64,000 nt of DNA from Dicyema japonicum (Eukaryota > Dicyemida > Rhombozoa > Dicyemidae), in contig RDEW01000004.1 in the NCBI GenBank assembly GCA_011109175.1, positions 1,173,323 through 1,237,322 of the forward strand, read 5' to 3'. The translations under genes and the position numbers were made by a program. The notes under the pieces are model-generated. The model ran no database searches, was not told the DNA's origin, and saw only the letters and a list, made by a program, of their open reading frames with translations. Below are positions 45,430 through 57,549 of this stretch, piece after piece. How positions within the stretch are numbered: the first letter of the stretch is position 1; each line of letters opens with the position of its first letter.

Positions 45430-46185
45430 AGAAATTATGGACTCGGATAAAGGAAGAGACATGTACACTACGTGCTATAGGTTCCCGTCTAGAACAATGG
45501 CTTTAAAGAAATAAGGGAATTATTGATTAGTTACTAACCACAGATCAGAGTGATATGCATTCCTTCCAAGATCACGTCCATCCATAACCACCATTGCATC
45601 TCTGTAATATGATATTTCAGATTTTTGAACATATTTCCAACTTTCTCGATACATTTGTAGAATTAGGATAAGGTAAACCTTCATTAATCAAAACAAAAAA
45701 AATTTGGATGTCTTTCGAATTGTGAGGGTTTCGGATTGTGAGAGGAATAAATATACTAATTTTATTGAATTAATATTTATGTTTTCATGTATAATAATCT
45801 CTCCATTTTCAGATCAATAATTTCGACATTATAATCTTCAAAAAAATGGTGACACTTTCGTTTGTCGAGCAATTCTGTTTGAGTTATTTTTTCTTAATTA
45901 GAAAATGAATCAAGGCATTTAATTGTCCAAGTCTTTTTTAAACAATTTTTATTGTGTCTTGTTTACTTTATCATGAGATACCATAATGACGGCCTTCCAT
46001 AAATTGACAGAATTTCTTTTCCAAATCAAGGGCTTTCATATAATCCCAAATAAGCCTATTTCATAGTAATTCTTAAAGTTCTTGATTATGCCTGAATTGA
46101 TTAAAGATAAGCAGTTGTATTTTTGGAAGGAATAAAATTTTAATTTTCAAAAAATTTCGTTATCTATCAGTAAAAAGAACTGGTT
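45430..46185. other. Mostly unassigned; one candidate exon on the minus strand
   Basis: Minus strand 45660-45541 reads MYRESWKYVQKSEISYYRDA, then MVVMDGRDLGRNAYHSDLW without stops, and is followed by a GT that could be a donor. I do not recognise the protein. The remainder is AT-rich and shows nothing. Confidence 0.3.
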
Positions 46186-46189
46186 TCCT

Positions 46190-47640
46190 TAACATTTTAA
46201 TTCATCACTAAGATGACTGATGATATTAAAAAATCCAGTTTCATCCATTTTAGAATGCGTCAGGGTCAACTTTTAACTTACAATCATATTTTTTTGGACG
46301 GAATCCCTGCAATAGTTCTGAAAAACATAGCCCCCTATGCTATCATGGCTTTCATCAAAATTTTCAACTTTTCAATCAACGAAAATTGTATTCCTTCCAT
46401 ATGGAAGCTATCAAACATACGACCAATTCTGAAACCCGGGCGACTAAATGGATCACTAACCTCATACAGACCAATATCTCTTCTATGTGTTACATCAAAA
46501 ATTTTGTAAAAGCTGATTCTTGAACTAATCAAACCATACCTTCCTGATGCACCTTTTCAACACGGATTCAGGAAAGGACACTCAACAGAAACACATCTTA
46601 CATATCTTACAAATTTCATCAAGGATGGCCTAAAACGCAAACCTCATCAGAAGTCTTTGTTATGCTCCATCGATGTAGAAAAAGCTTTCGACATTGTCCC
46701 AAGAAAACTGTTGATAAGGAAGATCTTTACGTCAAAAATCCCAAACAACCTGAAAATCTAGATTGCAAATTTCCTAAATGGAAGAAGAGGAAGAGTGACT
46801 GCTAGAAAAACTATGTCAGTGACCAAGTTTTTTCCAAATGGGGTCCCTCGAGGATCTACACTGTCACCACACCTGTTCAACCTATCCCTAAATGATATGT
46901 CCTTCCTTACCAGTGAAGATACTCTGATTCTGACATATGCGGATGATATAATCGTCGCAGTCAAAGACCAGTGCGTTAATACTGCTGTATACCAGCTTCA
47001 TTGGACGATCTGAACTGCTGGCTCGTTAAGAACATTTTACATACAAGTCCCGAAAAGTCTTATACAACAATTTTCACAACAGAAGATTGACAAACTCCAC
47101 TCCATGTGTAACCATAAATGGAAACTCAATCACCACAACCAACTCGGTCAAGATACTGGGCATAACATACGACCTTCAGCAAACACATCGACAACGTCAT
47201 TTTTTCGCCACAAAGAAAGTTAATTTTTGTTAAAACACTTCTTGGATAATATAAGTGGTGTTTCAACTCAAATCTGGACTCGCTCTACGTGCAGTATATT
47301 TAACCGTCTCTAACTTACGGGTGTGCTGCATGGAGAACCAACCTATCAAACGCGAATATGGAAAAAATCAATGCATTCCAAAAAAATGGTCAGTAAGGCT
47401 CTGCAAAGGTTTTCCCAGACACCTCAAAACCCTACACCATTTAAGGAATTAGTGAGGAAAACCGGAGCCTTACTACCCCCAAAAAAGTTAGAAACCCCTA
47501 TCCAATCCGGAAATGCGTTGGAACTAGGAAAGAACATTGAGCAAGAATGAAATGGCTATTTGAAGCGGCCGGAATCATTTGACGGCTATTAGTTATTTAA
47601 TTTGTCGGTGACTTTTGGATTTAATAAATAATAAACACGA
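46190..47640 (+). mobile_element. LINE family B copy, RT to 3' end
   Basis: RT motifs in order: LDGIPAIVLKNIAPYAIM, SYRPISLLCVTSKIL, FQHGFRKGHSTETHLTYL, CSIDVEKAFDIVPRKLL, NGVPRGSTLSPHLFNLSLND, LTYADDIIVAVKD. Stops follow IL (46507) and at 46758, and frameshifts affect the thumb. The copy ends at 47620-47640 in TTTTGGATTTAATAAATAAT, the same end as the fragment at 21130-21780. The variant PRG for PQG in the RT motif is a further sign of decay. Confidence 0.8.
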
Positions 47641-47659
47641 CGTGAGATATGCATTGAAA

Positions 47660-48790
47660 GACATTGTTTTTATTGTTATTGAACCAGAAAACCACCGTCA
47701 AATCCAAAATAAACAAAATTCAATTGATCCCAGGCTCCCTCAACAGTCTCCGTACCTTTTCTCGGTGATCCGACTGCGTTCCTGCGCATTTCCGATATGG
47801 ACAGGGTCCGCATATTGAGTCCATTGCAAGAGCACTGTTCCAGTCGCTTCTATCATATTTTCAAGGTTTCTGGGCAGGTTTCCACACGGGAAGATTTCCT
47901 TAGTAGGTTTGCTGCCTTGACTTAAATGTTGCAGATCTTGTCCAAATTCGTTGCAGAAAAATTAGATTCCCAGACACTACATGCGTATCCTATTGTAGAC
48001 TCGATAAACTGTTTGTATATGACATCCAATCCACTCAGATCTTTTTTGTATCTTAGGTTTCCCAAGAACGCCTTCAGGAAATTGATTTTCCTCGTACAAG
48101 TCAATAACATATTTTCGACATGTTTTGTAAAGGTTAAGGTATCAAAGGTAACTCCTTGGATTTTTTGGAATTTGTTTTGCGGGATATTTTTCCCATGCAG
48201 TGTGACGTCAATTGATATTATCCCTAGTCTTCTGTTTGTCGTAAATAGGGTCAACACCGACTTCCCCTGGCTATCAGTCAATTGATTTTTCCAAAGCCAT
48301 AAACTAAGTTTATTCAGATTGTCCTTTACTCTTCTCGTTGCTTCGGTAATACTCACATTCCTCGAACCAATGACTATATCATCCACATACGTTAATAATG
48401 TGTCATCGTACCCCTGTTGGAGTGGCAAGTCATTCATCATAAGGTTAAACAAGAGGGGAGATAATGAGGAGCCCTGAGGAACGCTATTTACGTTTGAGAC
48501 AATTCCTTTCTTTTCTTAGTTTGATTGTGCTAGGATCATATTTTTTCTTGGTGAGTTTTAAGATTCCTTTTTTAACAAATAGTTCGAATTCTGACATATA
48601 ACAAGTGTTTTGAATTTCATCATCTAAAAAATGTTCAGTTCTCTGGGCTGGTAATTCGATCACTTTAATATCAGACACAAAAACAGTATTGAATCCCGAA
48701 GTTACAAATAATAGTCTAAAAATAAATTTTATAAAACTAACCTGAAAGGTGATTTTCCAGTAGCACAATGAATAGAATATATTTATAAAC
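47660..48790 (-). mobile_element. Internally deleted LINE family B copy
   Basis: From 48801 on the minus strand: FVKKGILKLTKKKYDPSTIK, then LRKERNCLKRK, the EN-RT linker seen at 24400-24480. The sequence then jumps directly to SVPQGSSLSPLLFNLMMNDL, so about 1 kb of RT fingers present in the 23815-26230 copy is absent. The open frame 48452-47922 includes LLTYVDDIVIGSRN, where the catalytic YADD is YVDD, then TLFTTNRRLGIISIDVTLHG and IQGVTFDTLTFTKHVE. The 3' end is a TTTGGATTTGACGGTGGTTT block. Confidence 0.75.
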
Positions 48791-48965
48791 AGTATTTTCA
48801 ATCCAATTATTAAATTTGGATTGAAATAGAGTTTTCGCTAACCAACACTTTATCGTTTGATTTTAGCGTTCCACCTGCCCTTGTGATTGAGGGTGTCTTG
48901 GTCTACCATGAATCGCCGTTATCCCCCGATCACAAAATAATGTTGAAACTTCAGTGTTACAAAAC
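48791..48965. other. Short unassigned spacer
   Basis: Nothing recognised. Confidence 0.4.
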
Positions 48966-48969
48966 TCTT

Positions 48970-49165
48970 TTTCAACCCTTTTTACGCTTAATCGCTTTAT
49001 TGACTCAAACTAAAATTTTTTGTTTTTTGAGGGAACAAGGGACCGATCCTTCGACCTCTTCTATTTTCGACCCTTTTCACACTTAATCGTTTTATTGACT
49101 CGAACTAAATTTTTTTGTTTTTTGAGGGAACAAGGGACAGATTTTTCGAAGCAAAACTTAGTGGC
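48970..49165. repeat. Diverged tandem repeat, two ~97 bp copies
   Basis: CGCTTAATCGCTTTATTGAC...GAGGGAACAAGGGACCG is followed by a second copy with several differences. Unlike the near-perfect duplications elsewhere, this one has diverged and is probably a genuine old tandem repeat. Confidence 0.75.
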
Positions 49166-49289
49166 TGTTAATGTTTTCAAGTGAAAAATTTGTCTTATCA
49201 ACCCGGACATCACATACGACATTTATTACAACTTAGACAATCACTGTCAGTTATTAAAGTTTCTTAAAGGCAAGCATATGTCAAGCTGA

Positions 49290-49560
49290 CTTATTTTGGA
49301 TCTCTTTCATGAATAACATAATCGTGTGTGGGGACTTTAATGGCAGGAATCATCCATGTTCTCTCAAAAGGAAACTAAATAAACAAAGGAACTATATCTC
49401 GTCGCAGATTGAAATCCTCGTCGTCCTAAATAACCTTCTCCATGACACGTACAGTCTTACTACTCGGCAAATCCAACACCTCCATGATATCTCTAGTTGC
49501 TAACCAGAAATACTCTCCAGATTTCCAGGTCAGTAGTGTATGACCTTCTTTTTGACCACA
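49290..49560 (+). pseudogene. LINE endonuclease fragment
   Basis: ORF 49309-49503 begins MNNIIVCGDFNGRNHPC, the GDFNxxHP endonuclease motif of family B-like LINEs. No RT follows. Confidence 0.55.
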
Positions 49561-49619
49561 ACCCGATATTCTTAAGTCAAAAGATTCAATCAAATTAGAA
49601 CTGCTAAAAAGACTTTAAT

Positions 49620-50443
49620 CAATTAAAAAACGGATTTTGGTTCCAATTCGAACAAGAAACTGGCCTGTGCTTTTCGGAATTTGAAGTCGAACATTTTTGC
49701 TCGATTAATTCCGAAAATAAACATTTCAACAAATGCATACTCACAGGAGACAGAAAATACGTTTCCAAGAGATTCATCCATTGAGAAAAAACACTCTTCA
49801 CTAAGGATAACATCGAACTTATAAAAGAGGCGCGTTATAAAAAAGAGTGGCGTCCGAAATACCAATTCAGCCGGCAGACGATGGAAGGTCGTTAGAGTAC
49901 ACACGTCGATTTTGACAGAAACAAAAGTCCAATACAATAAACCTGATATTTTTGTGTATGACAAAACAAAGAAGGAAGTAACTTTAATTAAAGTGGGGAT
50001 TATTTCACAAGACCGACTAAGTTGAATTTGAGAAACTTCACAAATATGACTTGCTAGCAAATGAACTTTCGCTGCTCTATGAATGCCAAGTGAAGATTAT
50101 TCCAGTGGTTTTGACATGGGATGGAGTTGTCTCAAGATGCTTCAAGAATCATATGGATAAATTATCTATTGAAGAATCAACGAGGACTTACATCCAATCG
50201 GTTGTACTGAAGAGAACGCTCGAAAGTATGCTCATTGAACATAAGCATGGGATGAAGGTATACGATGAAGAGTACGCCTCTGCTTCCTCCCAACTTGTGG
50301 AACTGGCATGCCGTGAGGACAGCCCACTGGACTCTAACGGAGATATTTTGACTGAATCTGATGTGGAGATGCGGAGTAACAGAGAGGTTATGGCACATTC
50401 TTCTTCTAAGAGAAGAAGAATGATTACCAACAATCTGGATTAA
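49620..50443 (+). pseudogene. Retroelement tail with REL-type (PD-(D/E)xK) endonuclease
   Basis: The frame reads KVQYNKPDIFVYDKTKKEVT, then LIKVGIISQDRL. After a one-base shift it continues VEFEKLHKYDLLANELSLLY and VKIIPVVLTWDGVVSRCFKN. This is the restriction-like endonuclease end of R2/R4/NeSL-type LINEs (PD...LIEVG); the catalytic Glu is Lys here. ORF 50051-50443 (130 residues) is open to its stop and ends with a basic stretch (SSKRRRMI). It is a fourth retroelement type in the window, distinct from LINE-A and LINE-B. Upstream 49620-49880 is poorly conserved. Confidence 0.6.
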
Positions 50444-50815
50444 AATACGCTTAATTAGTTGATTTACTCGTTATTGTCTTAAAAAAATAATAATTGCTCC
50501 CCGAGAGAAGGAGAAGACAGTTACCACGTATGGGCGCTTTCTATCTCCACGATCCAGAGACGACGGGAATCCAACCGCCTAGTCATCATGAGTGATGTTA
50601 AAAACTTATCAAAAATGCAAAAAAAACTCTCCTGCCAAAGACCTGATGGAATCTTTATTTAAAACACATGGGAATGCAGGGACTTAAAGCGATTACAAAT
50701 ATCATTTCTGTCTCCATCAACAACTTTCGGACATTCTTGCCTTGATTTACTTAACCAAGGCGTTTGATCGAACATCAAGGAAAGTCATAAGTAGGGCGAA
50801 TTTTTATAAACATAA
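50444..50815. other. No recognised gene
   Basis: A CTTTCGGACATTCTTGCCTT...AACCAAGGCGTTTGATCG stretch at about 50725-50770 encodes TKAFDRTS, a remnant of an RT palm motif. Nothing else. Confidence 0.45.
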
Positions 50816-51274
50816 AAAATAAAAAAATTAACTTTATTAACCTAAAAACTAAAAAAATTAACCCAAAAATTTAACTAACAATAAAAACACTAAAACTTTT
50901 TGTTGCACATACAAATTACATAATTTTCTAAATTTCCTTGTAGAAAATGTCTGTTGGATCTTAGAAAATTCTTTATCTCAGAGAAACATCGCTCAACCGA
51001 GCACTAAGTTGGCTGACAATTCAGGAGTAATGAATACTCGGTAGGNAATAAAAAAATTAACTTTATTAACCTAAAAACTAAAAAAATTAACCCAAAAATT
51101 TAACTAACAATAAAAACACTAAAACTTTTTGTTACACATACAAATTACATAATTTTCTAAATTTCCTTGTAGAAAATGTATGTTGGATCTTAGAAAATTC
51201 TTTATCTCAAAAAAACATCGTTCAACCGAGCATTAAATTGGCTGACAATTCAGGAGTAATGAATACTTGGCAAG
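50816..51274. repeat. Direct duplication of ~228 bp joined by one N
   Basis: AATAAAAAAATTAACTTTAT...GAGTAATGAATACTCGG before the N at 51046 recurs after it with about eight differences. The sequence is the C-terminal coding end of the hAT-like element below. Confidence 0.85.
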
Positions 51275-51900
51275 AGATATGTGTGAATTAGTCATTTTAA
51301 TTATGTTTGAAATATCATTTTTTGAAGCCTTTTATTTATGTATTCTTTAATAAATTTGTTGTCATTTCCAAATTCCAACGATTCTAATCCATCACATGCT
51401 TGTTTAATTCTGAAGCGTGTACTTTGATAATATCTGCAATAGCGACATTATTCGGAAACCTGGAATGTTCGAATAGCTTCAGATAAGGTCACATAGACAG
51501 CTAACTAACGGTGAGGGAACTCGTACAGAGCCTCCGTAAAACAGTTCTCTAAGCCACGGCATAGATAGTTTGTTTAGTGGAATATCAGATTTTATAAATG
51601 CTCTGGTAACTTGTAGAGCCCAATCATCATTTTTGGAATATTGGTAAATGTGTGTTTGGTGCGATTCGGTCAGATTATCTAGAAAAAATAATTGTTATAT
51701 CGCAAAACTCAATGAATTTTCATCAAAATAAATTTTGATGGGAATTCACAAAATGCCTTTTTTTGCCTTTTCTCGCATATTTTATTACACAAACAGAGTC
51801 GACAATATATCACACCATCCTCAAGAATCATAAATTCTTTAGGATAATACTTTACAATGGCCTTAGCTTTAATTTGGTACTATTTTGCTATCTTATATAT
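50870..51900 (-). pseudogene. hAT/CGGBP1-like transposase remnant
   Basis: From 51900 on the minus strand: KEFMILEDGVIYCRLCLCNK, a BED/CGGBP1-like Cys-x2-Cys finger start. Then, after disrupted sequence, DDWALQVTRAFIKSDIPLNK, then LSMPWLRELF, matching 'xxLVSANIPLxKLxxPxLRxFL' of CGGBP1-related hAT proteins. At 51008-50890 CSVERCFSEIKNFLRSNRHF resembles the hAT C-terminal dimerisation segment. The C-terminal part occurs twice because of the N-joined duplication. Stops interrupt the frame. Terminal inverted repeats were not found. Confidence 0.6.
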
Positions 51901-51949
51901 GTCAACCAAAAATTTTAGTGGCAAAATATATTATTAATAGTTAATTTAA

Positions 51950-53210
51950 AAAAAATAAATTAAATCAAAAATTATAAAGTTAAAATAATTTTAACTTTAT
52001 AATTTTAAATTTTAACCTAATAATATTGTTTAATATGTCACATGGGCCAAGCCTTACCTATGGGAAGCCTGCTACATTACCTTGAACCAAGATTGACTTC
52101 AATTAATTTTATAAATGATTTATTAACCACAAAAAATTAAATTTAAGTAACTTTTTTTAGTCTACTGATTAATACAGTCAATATTTCTCCTTTCGATTTT
52201 TTATCTATCAAATTAAACTATTTAAAACTACCTCCACGCGATTATTCGATAAAATATTAATTATTTCTGCAGCTGGATAATACTGAGACTCAAACTTATC
52301 CATTCGCAATGAGGGATTTGTTCCAAAGTCCTTTTTAGCTATTTATTAATGTTTTTAATTCATACTTTATCTCCCATGTTAAAAGTTTACTATTATGAAC
52401 ATTCATTATCCTGTTCATAGCTTTGTAATAATTCGAATTTTCTTTAATCGATTTAATTTCGAAATTGAATCTTTTCGCATTCGGACACAAATTATCTAAC
52501 TGGGAATTATCTAGATATAAATTTTTTAAATCAAACTACGTGAATTTTCAATAGATTCTGAAGTCGATCAATTAACCAATTCGGTTTCATTATCCAGGGA
52601 TATGATCAACTTGGAATCAGTTGATTTAAGATACAGTCTAAAATTATTGCAAATTTACAATACCTGTCATTGATAATGGAAAAATTCTCTATCTTCTTTA
52701 CAAGCCTATATTTTCGGTGCCTCGGAAGATTTTCGGGAAATTTATCACGCAAAGCATCTTTTAAAGTTAGATATTCTACGCAATCTATCACAAAACCCTT
52801 GTAAGAAGCCATTGCAACAAAATAATCTTCCATGCTATAAATCACGCTAGAAATCTAGGTTTACCGCTATAAAAAATAAAATCTTTATAATCATAACATT
52901 TATGAATAAAAAACTAATTTAACAGGATTAAATCACGATATAAATCGGATATACAAAATTAAATGTCGGATAATCAAAAGACTTTTTAAAGGTCGAAAAA
53001 ATGTAACAGGCTGTCCATGCGTTACGCGCCATGTGACATAATATACATTTATTTATAATAAAATATAGTTAAAAATCATTTTAATGATTATTTATTAACT
53101 ATTATTAAATTTTAACTTTTTTAACTTAGCCCTAGTCATAAGTAACAAAATTCTTGCATCTTGAATTCCTACACGTTTTCAAAATTTTTCAACGAATTTT
53201 CTCTCTAGAA
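51950..53210. other. AT-rich, one unassigned open frame
   Basis: Minus-strand frame 52845-52606 contains MEDYFVAMASYKGFVIDCVE, then YLTLKDALRDKFPENLPRH, plausible as coding but not recognised. The rest is AT-rich and non-coding. Confidence 0.35.
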
Positions 53211-53219
53211 GAATTGGTC

Positions 53220-53930
53220 AGGCTGAAATGATGTAATGTATATCTAATCACTGATTCCTTCCAAGCGGAGTCCTCCAAGCCTCCGTTTTGTCTCCTACCT
53301 TATTCAACTAGCACCTAAGCGATATTCCAACCAATTCTGAGACATTTCTATTATATGCGGTTGACCTAATTATCGTCTCTAACGACAATGAAGTTACGAA
53401 ACAACGAAGGATGTTCAGAACCACTTGAACTCTCTTGAAGAGTGGCTTGGAACAAATCACCTATCCCCTTCTCCGTTGAAATCCACCGTCATTGTATTCA
53501 CGTCCAACCGCTTCCAACTAAATTTTCAACCAATTTTAACAATTCATGGACAAACACTTCTCATTACGAAACATTGGAGTCATCTTCAACCAACTACTGA
53601 CTTTCGAAACATGTGGAGGAACAAGGCCTCTCGCAAAATCAAAATACTGAAAGCTGTCTCAGGCCATTTCTTCGGCCAAAGCAGAGAACCTACTCATATG
53701 TAAACAATTCATCCGAACCACAATTAACTATGCAAGTCTTTGTTTGTCAACCTCTGCCTCCCTCACTTCTATCGACAAACTACAAAAAGTCCAAAATATC
53801 GCGCTCAGATCAATTACTGGATGTCTCAGATCAACCCCTATTGATCATCTTCACTGGGAATCAAATAACGTGCGATTTTCATTGTAATAACTCGAGCACA
53901 ATTTTGTCTAGATAATTTATTGGTTGAACT
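53220..53930 (+). pseudogene. LINE family B RT fragment
   Basis: A TTATATGCGGTTGACCTAAT remnant of the YADD box (53351) is followed by LNSLEEWLGTNHLSPSPLKS, then VIVFTSNRFQLNF, ASRKIKILKAVSGHFFGQ and further thumb pieces in shifted frames (KVQNIALRSITGCLRSTPI). Closest in wording to the copy at 11163-12710. Confidence 0.65.
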
Positions 53931-54214
53931 ATAAAATATTATTAATTAAACAATAAATAAAACTAATTCTTCTATATGTCCGTCTAACTCAATCTTCTCT
54001 TTTTGGAGCCAACCCCTATTGCCTTTATAGGCGTGTTCACGTCGTTGCATACCCCACATTCAGAGACTACCCTCTGTCACTTTAGGAAGGATAAAAGACC
54101 TGTAAATGAACAAAGTATATGTAATCTGAAAGAGATTTCCCATTTTTTCTAAATAATATCGGGATATCAAATTTGAGATCAGTCCAAGTTCGACGGCAGT
54201 TAAACCTTTAGGTC

Positions 54215-54350
54215 AATAAATTGCTATAAAACCTTGTTCCTCCACAAGACATACATATCCAGGGTCCTCCAAGTTCGAACCCTGACCTTCGTGCATCAAA
54301 TTCTCCCTTGTGTCCGAAAATTCGTGTATCTTACGCTTCTAGAAACAGAG
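54215..54350. repeat. Second short repeat family, copy 2
   Basis: Partner of 17125-17275 (CACAAGACATACATATCCAG...AGTTCGAACCCTGACC...TTGTGTCCGAAAATTCGTG). The reverse complement GGTCAGGGTTCGAACTT is a good B box. Confidence 0.5.
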
Positions 54351-54387
54351 ATCAGCTGGAGTAGCTATGGCTTCTGAGTTTAGACGT

Positions 54388-54617
54388 CTCATCTTTTGAG
54401 AGCTGATAAAGACTTCCTGATTATACCTCCAGTTGTCTCGACAACAATCACACGGAAAGTGCCTCCTAGTCCGAAGAGCCCTCCGTATATGTTCCCTTTA
54501 AACTCATCTTTTGAGAGCTGATAAAGACTTCCTGATTATACCTCCAGTTGTCTCGACAACAATCACACGGAAAGTGCCTCCTAGTCCGAAGAACCCTCCG
54601 TATATGTTCCCTTTAAA
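54388..54617. repeat. Adjacent direct duplication, 115 bp unit
   Basis: CTCATCTTTTGAGAGCTGAT...ATATGTTCCCTTTAAA at 54388-54502 recurs at 54503-54617 with one base difference (GAGCCC versus GAACCC). Confidence 0.88.
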
Positions 54618-54710
54618 CTTCTTATCATTTCTGTTGCGGATAATGCGTTTGCTGCTCTTCCGATAATGTTTGTAGAAGAAAGGCAGTCGAATCTTCTTCA
54701 TAATATACAT
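54504..54710 (-). CDS. Small hypothetical protein
   Basis: An open frame containing MKKIRLPFFYKHYRKSSKRI, a basic N-terminus, followed by FKGNIYGGFFGLGGTFRVIV. I do not recognise it. The end lies in the duplicated unit, so its true stop depends on which copy is real. It could be an exon of a larger gene or retroelement debris. Confidence 0.3.
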   Translation of the reverse strand: MYIMKKIRLPFFYKHYRKSSKRIIRNRNDKKFKGNIYGGFFGLGGTFRVIVVETTGGIIRKSLSALKR

Positions 54711-54719
54711 TATAATGTG

Positions 54720-57050
54720 CTCGTAAAAATTAGATTTTTTTGGAAAGTTTCTATTTTTAATGACAGGGACCTTCGAGAAGCGGAAATACTTAGTCCGACC
54801 TCAACACCAAGTGCTCCAAAAATCGAAGTTTTAACTTAGTTATAAATAATCATAACATTATGAAATAATAATAATCTCCGTCGAATTCCAAAAAACTTAA
54901 CAAATTTCATTTGGTTTATTATAAAATGTTGGATTCTACTCCCAATTACATAATTATTCTTAGAGTTTAGCTGTAGTTTTTTCCTTAACGAGTAAAACTT
55001 TCAGGGAATCCGGAGTGATAACTAAAATGGATTCTTCTAAATTATTATTTTTTGAGGGTTCCTTTTATTGTTTGATTCGCTATTTAACTTCAACTCGTAT
55101 CTTTTTTTAAGTTACCACCAATTTGATGCCTTAAAAATCTTAAAACGTTATGTGCAATGCTTAACCTAAGGGTCAAAATGGAGAATACGAATTCTTTAAT
55201 GAATGCGGCACTAAATGTGACAATTTGCATCCTCAAGTGCTGAAATACATCGAGAACCTTTGAATCAACAATTTAAAAATGTGTATTCATTATTCTCATG
55301 AGTTTCAGTTTTTGAACTGATGTTCCCATAACAATCACTAGTGGCATTATATTTTTTTATTCGAGCTATTGGTTCAATGCTCGTTCCAAAATTTTTGCTA
55401 AGAATCTGTGAGAAAATTTTATTTCGATATGAGTAGAACTATTTCAGTTTTTCATGGTATTTTAGGCTCATTTCAAGAACGCCACGAGAATATTAAGTCA
55501 ACATGTAATTTTCTTTTAAATTAAAATAAACCATTAAATTAGTCATAATTAATTAATTCTGTTCCACATCGAGTTTTTTTCTGTAAGGGTCTTTTCCATT
55601 TCTACGCCAATCCTACCAAGTGTTCCAAAAACCAAAGTGAGGTTTTTTTTCGAGTCGAGGTTGGACAGTATTCCTATTATAATTTATCAAATTTTTGTAA
55701 CTTATTTTTACACTCAAATTTTTAGCTGAGGGTTTTATTCTTACATATCTCTACTTTGTTGAATGATTTCCTTTCTGCTCTATTTCTCTTTCCTATAGGG
55801 GTTATTGGATGCAACTACCTCAAGAGATACCCAATGTCTGGCTTGTGTCTAAAAAGATTTCTCTATTCCCTACTCCAGCGGTGATTTTCTCACAATGGTG
55901 GATACTTGAAAGAATTTGTCTCACTCCAACCGGGGGAATTAGTAAAATTTATTTTAGGCATATCTTGCGTTATTACAGAATTAAAAATCACTCAATGATT
56001 AAAATTTTTTGACATTCTATCATGGTTGTAGTTTTTGTGGGTCTTCTAAATTTGCCAGAAAGTATTAAAAAATGATAAAAATAATCTCAATCAAGCAGCC
56101 ATCAAGCTAGTCCAGAATCATTTTGTGTAAATTCAAGGATGCATCAATCACATGTGTCATATTGGTCATCTCAACATTTTAGTACATTATATTTTGAAAT
56201 GTACAATCTCGCTACTCTGGTATATTCCCAATGATGAAGAGAACATTACTTTGGAAGGCATCAATTCTAAAACTGGAGAGAAAATATCTAATTACTTTTT
56301 ATTTAAAAATAAAATTCCAACAGAATACAATTATTATGGACGGAAACTTTCTCTTTCATGAATTTAGCTCAAGTCTGGTTCCGCGGCGAGCAGTTCTGAA
56401 GATTCGAAAAAGAGGGAGTACTGCGGTATTGGGGATCGGTTCACATTCCAGTCGATCTTTATTGAGATATTTTTCGTGCTTGGTTTAATTACATCTGAGT
56501 TTATCAGTTTGTAAGACTTCGGAAAGAAAACCCTAGAATAACACGATGGCTCGTCCAGAACATTGGGCTCGCAATAATGAGGGGGTGCTCAATGCCTGCA
56601 GGCCATAATGGAGAACGTAATAACTGACTTTATTGATTTCTAGTAATATACCATGAAGAAAATGCATTTTTCTGAGTTCTGATTCTAATTTTTCTAACAG
56701 TAAGTTCAGTTCTTATTTATATCGAGTCCTGAAAACCTTTCTAAAAATACTTTTTGCAATTCTTCAACGAACTTAAAATTCTAGATCAGTCTTTTCTTCA
56801 GAAAAATTCTTATAAACGTTTGAAATGATAAGAGGACCCTTCAAGCTGTGCTTTAAAAAATAATACTTTTCTTCGAAATGCTGTAATTTTTGTAACAATC
56901 ACAAATGAGGTTTGTCTCCCAGTTTTAAGGTTAATTCTTTCATGCTTTAAATATAGGGTTTCCAGATTATTAGCATAACTTTATAATCATTAGTGAAGAA
57001 TGAAAAGAGCATCTTAAAAGTCATAGTAAGGTAGGATTTTCAGTATCCTA
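54720..57050. other. Long AT-rich stretch without a recognised gene
   Basis: Short frames at 55809-56012 and 56152-56361 (+) have no known motif. Nothing else is supported. Confidence 0.45.
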
Positions 57051-57055
57051 TAGAC

Positions 57056-57112
57056 CAGAGATTGTCAAACGGTGTGCCGCGAGACAATTTCTAGTGTGTC
57101 GCCAGCCAAATA
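57056..57112 (+). repeat. hAT-type terminal sequence remnant
   Basis: CAGAGATTGTCAAACGGTGT followed by GCCGCGAGACAATTTC and AGTGTGTCGCC resembles the subterminal end of hAT/Charlie-like elements (CAGxGxTTCTCAAACxxTGTGCCGCG). No opposite end was found nearby. Confidence 0.4.
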
Positions 57113-57549
57113 CAATTTTAAATAAATGGTTCCTAGCAAACCAAATATACTTTTACTTCCAAGCATCCGGACTATTCCAAAAAATCTGTGTCTTTTCTGT
57201 AAGACCTGCGAGCATAGGGGTTAGTACATTTATTTCCTGACAATGCCAGACGATTCGAAGTAAGACGATCCCCGTCTAGACAAACAAGTAAAATAATTGT
57301 CCACCCTGATATCTTTAGACACTCAAAAGAACAATACTGCATATTAACAGGATGAAAAGTGGTCACGTGGAGAAACAGTTGTTACCATCAAGTTTGAATT
57401 AAGTGTTCGCCTGTAAGTGCTCTCATGTCGTAATACACACGATTTAATTAAATTTGACTCGAAATCGAAATTTCAATTAAAAATATGTTCTATAAATAAT
57501 ATTTTGGATTGATCAACGAAAAGTAATTACTAAAAAACATATTTCATTT

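Noticed and set aside
45430-45510. tRNA-like stretch near the NME8 leader
   Set aside because: It contains a GGTTCCCGTCTAGA run but no cloverleaf stems could be formed.
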